Below are positions 1-5,018 of a stretch of DNA of 5,976 nucleotides, piece after piece. The notes under the pieces are model-generated. The model saw nothing but the letters and a program-made list of their open reading frames with translations. It had not been told where the DNA came from and made no database searches. Position 1 is the first letter of the stretch. Every line of letters begins with the position of its first letter. The translations under genes and the position numbers were made by a program. This DNA comes from JAHJFW01 sp964595075 (lineage in GTDB: Bacteria; Patescibacteriota; Patescibacteriia; 2-12-FULL-60-25): positions 1 to 5,976 of the forward strand of contig CAZQNT010000043.1 in the NCBI GenBank assembly GCA_964595075.1, given 5' to 3'.

Positions 1-558
1 GGTCAGGAGCGCGGTGCCATGTGGGCCTTGCACCACCGCCAGGACATGCGTCGCCCTGCTGTCATCCGGATCCTCCGGCGGATCCGGATCCACCGTGGTC
101 GTCGGTCCGACGTAGAGCGCATCGAGCTCCTTCTCGAAGCGCTCCGAATCGGCGGAGATCGGAATCTCCGACGACGCGGCCTGCGGCGCGGCGGGGATCG
201 AGCTCTTGGGCTCGGATTTCTTGGGCTTCTTCCGCTCGTCGATCCGAGTGACCTTGCCCTTGGCCGTCTTCTTGACGACCGCCGCACCATGCTGCTTCTC
301 ACCGATCACGAGGAGCAGCGCTTCCACGAAGTCCTTTCGGATCCCCGTGAGATGCGGCAACACGTCGTTGAACAGAGTGGAGAACAGCTCCGTGAGGTCG
401 GCGACGCCTTCGATGAAGGCGCCGAGTTCCTCGTTCGAGAGCACGGAGACGCTCTCCACCTTTGTTGCTCCGTACGCGTTGAGGATGCTGTTGAGCAGCA
501 TCATCTGCCCGTCCTCATCAAGAATCTTTTCTTCTCGATCTTCGTCGCGGTGTTTCAT
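1..558 (-). CDS. Unrecognised protein, N-terminal 186 residues (runs off window)
   Basis: Reading leftward from an ATG at 558-556, the frame stays open for 186 codons to the window edge, so the C-terminus is missing. Codon third positions are mostly G or C, as expected of a real gene, and a strong promoter and a purine-rich ribosome site lie upstream. I do not recognise the family. Residues 1-16 are charged, and about 17-92 look alpha-helical and amphipathic (LLNSILNAYG, then LTELFSTLFNDVL). Residues 95-118 are a Lys/Arg-rich stretch, about 120-135 are an Ala/Pro/Ser linker, 156-166 are acidic and proline-rich (DPDPPEDPDD), and 170-186 return to a more hydrophobic, strand-like segment. There is no signal peptide or membrane segment, so it is probably cytoplasmic. 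A helical domain joined by a flexible charged linker to a second domain is inference. The GC-rich codon choice resembles the other unknown gene at 5019-5459 more than gpmI. Confidence 0.8.
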   Translation of the reverse strand, partial: MKHRDEDREEKILDEDGQMMLLNSILNAYGATKVESVSVLSNEELGAFIEGVADLTELFSTLFNDVLPHLTGIRKDFVEALLLVIGEKQHGAAVVKKTAKGKVTRIDERKKPKKSEPKSSIPAAPQAASSEIPISADSERFEKELDALYVGPTTTVDPDPPEDPDDSRATHVLAVVQGPHGTALLT

Positions 559-566
559 TGTTCTTA

Positions 567-594
567 CTTCTCCCTCCCGCGAAAAAACAGCGGG
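567..594 (-). promoter_or_regulatory. Ribosome site of the leftward gene, partly inside a small hairpin
   Basis: In the leftward transcript, CCCGC (594-590) can pair with GCGGG (580-576) across a nine-base, U-rich loop. The second strand runs directly into GGGAGGGAGAAG (578-567), the only purine-rich Shine-Dalgarno candidate before the ATG at 558. The best GGAGG core is 14 bases from the start, rather far, but AGGGAG at 575-570 is 11 bases away and usable. The 5-bp all-GC stem could mask the first Gs of the site. Whether it regulates anything is inference. Confidence 0.4.
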
Positions 595-656
595 TTGCAA
601 ATCTGTGGTTTCGGTTGTGTATGGTGCGAAATCTGTACCGACTTTGTCGAACGTTT

Positions 657-685
657 TTGACAGAATCGGAACAGCGAAATATAGC
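657..685 (+). promoter_or_regulatory. Sigma70-type promoter for gpmI
   Basis: On the plus strand there is a perfect -35 box TTGACA (657-662), a spacer of exactly 17 bases (663-679), and a -10 box TATAGC (680-685) that matches at four of six positions. Transcription would start near 692, leaving a leader of about 75 bases before the gpmI ATG at 767. Its -10 overlaps the -10 of the leftward promoter. A weaker alternative is TTGTGC (716-721) with 17 bases to TATCCT (739-744). Confidence 0.55.
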
Positions 686-706
686 AGAAAATGGGGTTTT
701 TGTCAA
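678..706 (-). promoter_or_regulatory. Sigma70-type promoter for the leftward unknown gene
   Basis: On the minus strand there is a perfect -35 box TTGACA (706-701), a spacer of exactly 17 bases, and a -10 box TATATT (683-678) that matches the consensus at five of six positions. The start of transcription would fall near 671, giving an untranslated leader of about 110 bases before the ATG at 558. This is the best promoter match in the window. Confidence 0.7.
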
Positions 707-766
707 ATCCCGGTCTTGTGCCGTTTTCGCCGGGGCCGTATCCTTACGGACGCGTATTCGTACACT

Positions 767-2344
767 ATGCCCCGTCCAAAACCCGTAATACTAATGATTC
801 TCGATGGTTTCGGCATTGCGCCCACGGCAGAGGGAAATGCGGTTCATTCCGCAAAAATGCCTGTTTTTCAGCAGCTCGTCACTTCATACCCGGCAATGAC
901 GGTACTGGCTTCCGCCGAATCGGTGGGGCTTTCATGGGGCGAAATGGGCAATTCCGAAGTAGGGCACATCACGATCGGCGCGGGAAGGATTTTTTATCAA
1001 AGTTATCCGCGCATTTCCATCTCAATTGAAAACGGCGAGTTTTTTAAGAATCCCGCGTTGCTTGCCGCCATAGAGCATGCGAAGAAATCGAAAGGCACGC
1101 TGCATCTCATGGGGCTCGATTCTCCGGGCGCTGTGCACGCGGCAGACGAGCATCTGTTCGCGCTATTGGAACTCTGCAGACGCGAGAAAATGGACGACGT
1201 GGCGGTTCACGTTTTTCTTGACGGACGCGACTCTATCTTCAACAGCGGAGTAGGTTTTATCACGGTGCTGGAAGAACGCATGATGTCTCTTAAAGTCGGA
1301 AAAATCGCGACAATTTCCGGGCGGTATTATGCGATGGATCGCGACAACAGATGGGACAGAATCGAGAAGGCGTATAACGCGATCGCGCTCGGCAAAAGCG
1401 AAAGCGTCGCAACGAACGCGGTTGATGCCGTAAACGCGTCGTACGCGAAGTCGGTTTTTGACGAGGAGTTCGTGCCCACCGTAATTCAAAAAAACGGAAA
1501 GCCGATTGCGACCGTGAAGGAAGGCGATGCGTGCATTTTTTTCAATTTCCGTCCCGACCGAGCGCGCGAACTGACCAAGGCGTTCGTGCTTCCGAGTTTC
1601 GATAAGTTTACGCGCGAACCGATTTCTAACCTTTTTTTCGCCACGTTTACGGAATACGAAAAAGACCTTCCTGTTCAAGTCGCGTATCCTCCGCAGATAA
1701 TAGACACCTGTTTGGCGCGCGTTATAGCGGACGAGGGGCTTCGCCAACTTCACATCGCGGAAACGGAAAAATACGCGCACGTGACGTTTTTTTTGAACGG
1801 CATGGTGGAGCAGGAATTTGCCGGTGAAGATCGCGTGATTATTCCAAGTCCGCGCGTATCCACTTATGACAAAGCTCCTGAAATGTCCGCCTTTCAAATT
1901 GCAGAGCGCGTTGTTCAGGAGATTTCAAAATCCACTTACGATTTCATCGTTCTGAATTTCGCCAATCCCGACATGGTGGGACACACGGGAGACGAAAAGG
2001 CGACGATTGCGGCGTGCGAAGCCGTGGATAAGGCAATGGGGCAGATAATCGACGCGGCGCTCGCAGTCGGAGGAGTTGTCGTAATAACCGCGGATCATGG
2101 AAACGCGGAAGAGGTGAAAAATTTAACCACCGGCGAGATCGATAAAGAACACTCCACGAATCCGGTTCCTCTCATCGTCGTTGGAAAACAATTCGAGGGG
2201 CTGAAGGCGCCGACCGGCGACGTGATCGGCGGCGACTTATCAATGACTCCCGCAGTCGGAATGCTCGCAGACGTTTCATCCACAATCCTGAAAATCATGG
2301 AGCTGCCGATTCCAAAAGACATGACAGGGAGGCCGCTGGTATAG
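767..2344 (+). CDS. gpmI: 2,3-bisphosphoglycerate-independent phosphoglycerate mutase
   Basis: This enzyme interconverts 3- and 2-phosphoglycerate in cytoplasmic glycolysis/gluconeogenesis, with two divalent metals (usually manganese) and a phosphoserine intermediate. The product is 525 residues, close to the usual 510-515. The alkaline-phosphatase-like metal ligands are all visible: Asp13 in ILDGFG, catalytic Ser63 in GNSEVGH, Asp402 and His406 in NPDMVGH, Asp443 and His444 in TADHGN, and His462 in EHSTNP. Substrate-binding residues of the inserted transferase domain are also present: His124, DGRD at 152-155, Arg186, Arg262 and Arg265 in FRPDR, and Lys335 in EKYAHV. The ATG at 767 is chosen because ILMILDGFG must sit near the N-terminus. 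The frame is open further upstream, but that stretch overlaps the divergent gene and is not GpmI-like. No Shine-Dalgarno is visible. The loop at 117-129 reads DSPGAVHAADEHL, a mild departure from the usual SDGGVHSH pattern. Confidence 0.97.
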   Translation: MPRPKPVILMILDGFGIAPTAEGNAVHSAKMPVFQQLVTSYPAMTVLASAESVGLSWGEMGNSEVGHITIGAGRIFYQSYPRISISIENGEFFKNPALLAAIEHAKKSKGTLHLMGLDSPGAVHAADEHLFALLELCRREKMDDVAVHVFLDGRDSIFNSGVGFITVLEERMMSLKVGKIATISGRYYAMDRDNRWDRIEKAYNAIALGKSESVATNAVDAVNASYAKSVFDEEFVPTVIQKNGKPIATVKEGDACIFFNFRPDRARELTKAFVLPSFDKFTREPISNLFFATFTEYEKDLPVQVAYPPQIIDTCLARVIADEGLRQLHIAETEKYAHVTFFLNGMVEQEFAGEDRVIIPSPRVSTYDKAPEMSAFQIAERVVQEISKSTYDFIVLNFANPDMVGHTGDEKATIAACEAVDKAMGQIIDAALAVGGVVVITADHGNAEEVKNLTTGEIDKEHSTNPVPLIVVGKQFEGLKAPTGDVIGGDLSMTPAVGMLADVSSTILKIMELPIPKDMTGRPLV

Positions 2345-2349
2345 GTATT

Positions 2350-2380
2350 GTGTCATCCCTGCGGAGGCAGGGATCCAGAA
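2350..2380 (+). repeat. Left inverted-repeat arm with internal hairpin
   Basis: The arm reads GTGTCATCCCTGC, then loop GGAG, then GCAGGGATCCAGAA. ATCCCTGC (2355-2362) pairs perfectly with GCAGGGAT (2367-2374) around the four-base loop. It lies between the gpmI stop and the nuclease start. It lacks a T-run, so it is not a classic terminator, though it could block 3' exonucleases on the gpmI message. Confidence 0.85.
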
Positions 2381-2382
2381 GC

Positions 2383-2697
2383 ATGAAAACATATTACGTA
2401 TATATTTTAGCAAGCCAGAAAAACGGCACGCTCTATGTTGGAATTACGAATGATTTGGTACGTAGGGTGTTTGAACATAAAGAGGATTTTGTCGATGGTT
2501 TTACAAAAAAATACAGTGTGCATGCTCTTGTCTACTTTGAATCTACTGACGATGTGAACGCAGCGATCGAACGCGAGAAGAATATCAAGGCATGGAAAAG
2601 AGAATGGAAAATTCGCATAATTGAGGAATTTAATCCTGGTTGGAGAGATTTGTATACGGATATCGCAGATTCTGGATCCCTGCCTTCGCAGGGATGA
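2383..2697 (+). CDS. Small GIY-YIG family nuclease
   Basis: This is a 104-residue, stand-alone GIY-YIG domain of the predicted-endonuclease type (COG2827-like, related to but distinct from YhbQ). The two signature strands are YVYIL at 5-9 and LYVGIT at 17-22. They are followed by the arginine helix DLVRRVFEHK (24-33), GFTKKY (39-44), the presumed metal-binding Glu65 in AIEREKNIKAW, and NPGW at 84-87. The ATG at 2383 is chosen because family members begin a few residues before the first signature strand; a GTG at 2350 would add 11 residues encoded by the repeat. The last eight or so residues (SGSLPSQG) and the stop codon come from the right repeat arm. Codon use is more AT-rich than in the flanking genes, which fits transfer. 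The true substrate and biological role of this subfamily are not known to me. Confidence 0.9.
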   Translation: MKTYYVYILASQKNGTLYVGITNDLVRRVFEHKEDFVDGFTKKYSVHALVYFESTDDVNAAIEREKNIKAWKREWKIRIIEEFNPGWRDLYTDIADSGSLPSQG

Positions 2698-2700
2698 CAC
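2670..2700 (-). repeat. Right inverted-repeat arm with internal hairpin
   Basis: This is the reverse complement of the arm at 2350-2380 with one change. The stem is ATCCCTGC (2676-2683) with GCAGGGAT (2688-2695), and the loop is CTTC. The TGA stop of the nuclease gene (2695-2697) lies at the foot of the stem, so the repeat supplies the end of the protein. Confidence 0.85.
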
Positions 2701-2704
2701 CTTT

Positions 2705-2734
2705 TGTCATTCAAGCGCATGCTGGAATCAAGAA
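2705..2734 (+). repeat. Degenerate third copy of the hairpin repeat
   Basis: The segment starts TGTCATTCAAGC, has loop GCAT, and ends GCTGGAATCAAGAA. It lines up without gaps with the left arm at 22 of 30 positions. It keeps the same layout: TGTCAT flank, 8-bp stem (2709-2716 with 2721-2728, seven of eight paired), four-base loop, ATC-AGAA flank. Several stem differences are paired, as expected of a structure under selection or of a sister repeat family. It lies four bases beyond the right arm and in the orientation of the left arm. Confidence 0.6.
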
Positions 2735-2757
2735 TACAAACATGAGATCATTCATCC

Positions 2758-3399
2758 ATGAATACGACGCCTCCAGTCGCTTATCAAGTGATTAGAATAT
2801 TGGCAGAACACTATCCACAAAAAGGGGATATGGATTTGGGGAATGCGGACGATACTTTGCTTGGAGTTTTGATGAGCGCGCGAACGACGGATGCGCAAGT
2901 TCTTCGCGTGTTTCCGTCTTTTCGGAAGTCGTTTCCGAGCTGGAAATCCCTTGAGTCAGCGAGCGTTTCCGATATTGCCGCCAGCATTAATTCAATCGGG
3001 TTGTATAGATCAAAAGCAAAAGCGATCAAAGGAGTGGCGAAGATGATTTTGAAGAAGCATAATGGCAAAGTCCCTCGAACCATGGAAGAACTCATTGCGC
3101 TTCCGGGAGTGGGGCGGAAGACGGCGAGCTGCGTTCTCTCGTACGCTTTCAATATTCCTGCGATTGCCGTGGATACGCACGTGTTTCGAATCGTGCGCCG
3201 TCTCGGATGGAGCAAAGGATCGACTCCGGAGCGCGTGGAAAAAGATCTTGGTGATCTTGTTCCGGAAAAATTGTGGAACGAAATTAATCGCACTATGGTT
3301 CGATTCGGTCGAGACGTTTGCATAGCGAGGAAGCCGCAATGTTGGCGTTGTCCGGTGGTAAAGTTGTGCGGATATCCGCACAAGACTGAAAAACCGTGA
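2758..3399 (+). CDS. nth: Endonuclease III (DNA glycosylase/AP lyase)
   Basis: This base-excision repair enzyme removes oxidised pyrimidines from DNA and cleaves the strand at the abasic site. At 213 residues it matches the E. coli enzyme (211). The helix-hairpin-helix LPGVGRKTA spans 115-123 and contains catalytic Lys121. Catalytic Asp139 lies in AVDTHVFR. The C-terminal iron-sulfur loop is intact, with Cys188, Cys195, Cys198 and Cys204 in the exact C-x6-C-x2-C-x5-C spacing. The N-terminal motif LMSARTTDAQV (38-48) carries Arg where E. coli has Gln41, a common variant in other branches. The ATG at 2758 gives the expected N-terminus. No convincing Shine-Dalgarno precedes it. The gene sits between two different repeat clusters and probably forms its own transcription unit or is read through from gpmI. 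Confidence 0.97.
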   Translation: MNTTPPVAYQVIRILAEHYPQKGDMDLGNADDTLLGVLMSARTTDAQVLRVFPSFRKSFPSWKSLESASVSDIAASINSIGLYRSKAKAIKGVAKMILKKHNGKVPRTMEELIALPGVGRKTASCVLSYAFNIPAIAVDTHVFRIVRRLGWSKGSTPERVEKDLGDLVPEKLWNEINRTMVRFGRDVCIARKPQCWRCPVVKLCGYPHKTEKP

Positions 3400-3419
3400 G
3401 ATAGTATACTTAGATAAGT

Positions 3420-3456
3420 GTCATTGCGAGGAGGCTTGTGCGACGCGGCAATCTTT
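3420..3456 (+). repeat. Second repeat family, rightward arm
   Basis: The arm begins GTCATTGCGAGGAGG and ends GGCAATCTTT. It is an imperfect inverted match, with one single-base indel and a handful of mismatches, to 3475-3512, with an 18-base centre. Together they could fold into a long stem. This GTCATTGCGAGGAG / AGATTGCC pattern is a repeat type I recognise from intergenic regions of many bacteria. It is unrelated in sequence to the repeats around the nuclease gene. Confidence 0.75.
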
Positions 3457-3474
3457 TGAAGGAAATTCACTTTG

Positions 3475-3512
3475 AAAGATTGCCACGTCGCGTGCTCGCT
3501 CCTCGCTATGAC
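3475..3512 (-). repeat. Second repeat family, first leftward arm
   Basis: The segment opens AAAGATTGCCACGT and closes CTCCTCGCTATGAC. It is the partner of the arm at 3420-3456 and the first of two tandem copies in this orientation. The copies are separated by about nine bases. Confidence 0.75.
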
Positions 3513-3521
3513 GGATGGATT

Positions 3522-3565
3522 AGATTGCCACGTNNNNNNNNNNCCTGTCGGCTCCTCGCAATGAC
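3522..3565 (-). repeat. Second repeat family, second leftward arm, interrupted by a gap
   Basis: AGATTGCCACGT (3522-3533) repeats the first 12 bases of the previous arm exactly, and GGCTCCTCGCAATGAC (3550-3565) repeats its end. Ten N bases fall between them. The real length of this copy is unknown. Its end is ten bases before the ATG of the PAP2 gene. Confidence 0.7.
3534..3543. other. Assembly gap (ten N)
   Basis: Ten unknown bases fall inside a repeat copy. A round number of N at a repeat is typical of a scaffolding join, so the true length may differ from ten and extra sequence could be hidden here. Confidence 0.9.
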
Positions 3566-3574
3566 GAAAAAAAT

Positions 3575-4141
3575 ATGCTTTCTGACTACCAAGTCGTTTA
3601 CGCGTTGCAGCGATACGCGTTAGATAATCCTTTTACCGCATCGTCCGCGGTTTTTGCGGCGCGGTGGCTCATATCAATTTTTGTGTTCATTGGCGTATCG
3701 TTCCTGATCGCGCACGATAGGCGGTTGCGGCATGCGGCAAGCGAGATGGTTTGGTCTTTTCTGACGGCTCTTCTTGTTACTAATTTGATCGCCGTGTTCG
3801 CGCAGCGCGAGCGACCGTTCATTCAATCTTTTCGTGAGTCGTTTGAGGTAGTCACGCTCATTCCTCCTCCTATCACAACGTCGTTTCCATCGGGTCATAC
3901 GTCTACCGCGTTCGCGCTTGCTTCCGTCGTGTTTTTTGTAAATCGCAAACTCGGGATTCTTGCGTATTTTGTCGCGCTCATCATTGGCTTTGCAAGGATC
4001 GCGGTCGGAGTCCATTTTCTAACTGACGTTGTTGCCGGAATTGTTGTCGGATTGGCGTCGTTTGCCGCAGTGCGTTATTGCCACGAAAGACTGCGCGAGC
4101 GCGACATGGAACGCGCCGCAAAAAGACACGTTCACGTATGA
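3575..4141 (+). CDS. PAP2-family membrane phosphatase, possible undecaprenyl-diphosphatase
   Basis: This is a 188-residue integral membrane protein of the type-2 phosphatidic acid phosphatase superfamily. Such enzymes (BcrC-like members) remove a phosphate from undecaprenyl diphosphate to recycle the lipid carrier of wall synthesis, but others act on different lipid phosphates, so the substrate is inferred. Hydrophobic spans lie at about 31-46, 58-76, 110-123, 127-146 and 151-166. The catalytic motifs are RERP (78-81), PSGH with His108 (105-108), and ARIAVGVHFLTD with Arg141, nucleophile His147 and Asp151. Motif one lacks the usual lysine seven residues before Arg80 (Ala there), a departure from the K-x6-RP form. 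There is no visible Shine-Dalgarno; the ATG is preceded by an A-rich run just after a repeat. It overlaps mltG by four bases. Confidence 0.9.
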   Translation: MLSDYQVVYALQRYALDNPFTASSAVFAARWLISIFVFIGVSFLIAHDRRLRHAASEMVWSFLTALLVTNLIAVFAQRERPFIQSFRESFEVVTLIPPPITTSFPSGHTSTAFALASVVFFVNRKLGILAYFVALIIGFARIAVGVHFLTDVVAGIVVGLASFAAVRYCHERLRERDMERAAKRHVHV

Positions 4142-4926
4142 AGCGTTTTTTACTCGTTTTTAGTTTGCTATGTGTTGCCGCAGCGTCGCTAATCGTTTAT
4201 TTCGCCGCTTCGTCTTATATTCGCAAAGCGTCTGATGCGAAGAGGATTGCCGCCGTTCCTGCACGCGAAGAAGTGACGGTACGTATAATAGAAGGTTGGA
4301 CAACCATAGAAATTCAAAAAGAACTTGAGAATTTTGGATTGGACGTACAACCGAGCGATTTTTTGGCAGAGAGGTTTGCGGGAGATTTTTCTTTTTTGAA
4401 AGATCTTCCGCCCGGAACAACGCTGGAAGGTTACTTGTTTCCGGACACTTATCGCGTTTGGAAGGACGAACTTCCTGACGGGCTTTTTCGAAAACAGCTC
4501 GCCGAGTTTTTGGAGAAGACGGAGGCATTCGGAACATCGTCTCGCGACGTTGTTATTTTGGCTTCCATAATCGAGAAAGAGGTGAAGCGAGATGAGGATC
4601 GTCCGATCGTAGCCGGAATTTTTACGAATCGCTTGTCTGTCGGCATGGCGCTTCAGTCCGATGCGACGCTGAACTACATTATACGCAGCGGACGCGACAG
4701 TCTTAACGCGGAAGAGCTGAAAAACAAATCGCCGTATAATAGTTATCAAAACAGGGGACTTCCGCCAGGTCCCATTTCCAATCCCGGGCTCGCTTCCCTT
4801 GAAGCCGCAAATAACCCGGCAAAGACCGATTATTGGTATTTTTTGACTGACAAAGATGGAATCGCGCATTTCGCGAAGACTCTCGAAGGGCACGCCGCGA
4901 ATCGCCGCGCGGTCAACGTGCCTTGA
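4138..4926 (+). CDS. mltG: Endolytic murein transglycosylase MltG (YceG-like), short form
   Basis: MltG is a membrane-anchored lytic transglycosylase that cuts nascent peptidoglycan strands and helps set glycan length. The 262-residue product has an N-terminal membrane anchor (about 3-25) and then the YceG domain. Visible marks are VTVRIIEGWTTIEIQKELE (46-64, LysM-like strand-helix), LEGYLFPDTY (96-105), ASIIEKEV with catalytic Glu146 (142-149), LQSDATLNYI (172-181), SPYNSYQNRGLPPGPISNPG (198-217) and YWYFLTDKDGIAHF (232-245). It is shorter than E. coli MltG (340); the shortfall lies between the anchor and residue 46, where part of the LysM-like region is absent. The ATG at 4138 is chosen for the anchor and for the ATGA overlap with the PAP2 stop. 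With no Shine-Dalgarno, translation probably depends on coupling to the upstream gene. Confidence 0.95.
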   Translation: MKRFLLVFSLLCVAAASLIVYFAASSYIRKASDAKRIAAVPAREEVTVRIIEGWTTIEIQKELENFGLDVQPSDFLAERFAGDFSFLKDLPPGTTLEGYLFPDTYRVWKDELPDGLFRKQLAEFLEKTEAFGTSSRDVVILASIIEKEVKRDEDRPIVAGIFTNRLSVGMALQSDATLNYIIRSGRDSLNAEELKNKSPYNSYQNRGLPPGPISNPGLASLEAANNPAKTDYWYFLTDKDGIAHFAKTLEGHAANRRAVNVP

Positions 4927-4951
4927 CAGAAACGTAAAAACATGGTTTATT
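4923..4951 (+). promoter_or_regulatory. Sigma70-type promoter for the unknown gene at 5019
   Basis: There is a perfect -35 box TTGACA (4923-4928), a spacer of exactly 17 bases (4929-4945), and a -10 box TTTATT (4946-4951) matching at four of six positions. The -35 box contains the TGA stop of mltG (4924-4926), so the two units are packed without spare bases. Transcription would start near 4958, giving a leader of about 60 bases. Confidence 0.6.
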
Positions 4952-5006
4952 ACGCGGTTCTCGTTTAGCCCCCGGTGGGAAATAGGAACGCTTACAAGTT
5001 AGTTAG

Positions 5007-5013
5007 AAGGAGG
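5007..5013 (+). promoter_or_regulatory. Consensus ribosome binding site AAGGAGG
   Basis: AAGGAGG ends five bases before the ATG at 5019, near-ideal spacing. It fixes the start of the gene and stands out because the housekeeping genes in this window have no recognisable site. Confidence 0.85.
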
Positions 5014-5018
5014 AAGAG

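Larger units (their letters stand above)
2350..2700 (+). mobile_element. Candidate mobile unit: GIY-YIG nuclease gene inside 31-bp inverted repeats
   Basis: The unit is 351 bp. Its ends, 2350-2380 and 2670-2700, are reverse complements at 30 of 31 positions, the only mismatch pairing 2364 with 2686. A single nuclease gene fills the interior. Each end also folds on itself into an 8-bp hairpin, as REP-type repeats do. The unit begins five bases after the gpmI stop. No target-site duplication is visible in the bases just outside the ends. Repeats of this style next to small GIY-YIG genes occur in many bacterial genomes. That the nuclease spreads the repeats is inference; the gene could also have been caught between two repeat copies. 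Confidence 0.5.

Noticed and set aside
19..660. Rightward 213-codon frame opposite the leftward gene
   Set aside because: It is a shadow of the GC-rich leftward gene (His/Arg/Leu-rich product), has no promoter or ribosome site, and is a common artefact of high third-position GC.
206..766. In-frame extension of gpmI upstream of 767
   Set aside because: The frame is open, but it overlaps the divergent gene on the other strand, crosses the promoters and encodes Ser/Arg-rich sequence unlike any GpmI. The family's N-terminus begins just before ILDGFG.
1163..1897. Leftward 244-codon frame inside gpmI
   Set aside because: It lies entirely within a complete conserved gene and its basic, motif-free product is a shadow.
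2341..2349. Target-site duplication around the nuclease unit
   Set aside because: The bases just outside the left arm (GGTATT) and the right arm (CTTTT) do not match, so no duplication can be claimed.
2704..2738. TTGTCA as a -35 box for nth
   Set aside because: No acceptable -10 lies 16-18 bases downstream, and the TTGTCA is explained by the conserved edge of the degenerate repeat.
3405..3410. TATACT as a -10 box for the PAP2-mltG operon
   Set aside because: It is a good -10 match, but no -35 box or extended -10 motif lies at a usable distance, and the repeats intervene before the gene.
2811..3470. Leftward 219-codon frame over nth
   Set aside because: It is a shadow of nth, whose catalytic and iron-sulfur motifs are all intact on the plus strand.
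2350..3566. CRISPR array
   Set aside because: The repeats are inverted, few, unevenly spaced and flank genes. There are no regular spacers or cas genes.
3438..3623. Rightward 61-codon frame across the N-run
   Set aside because: It is built from repeat sequence and unknown bases and runs into the PAP2 gene in another frame.
4189..4893. Leftward 234-codon frame inside mltG
   Set aside because: It is antisense to a complete conserved gene with no independent support.
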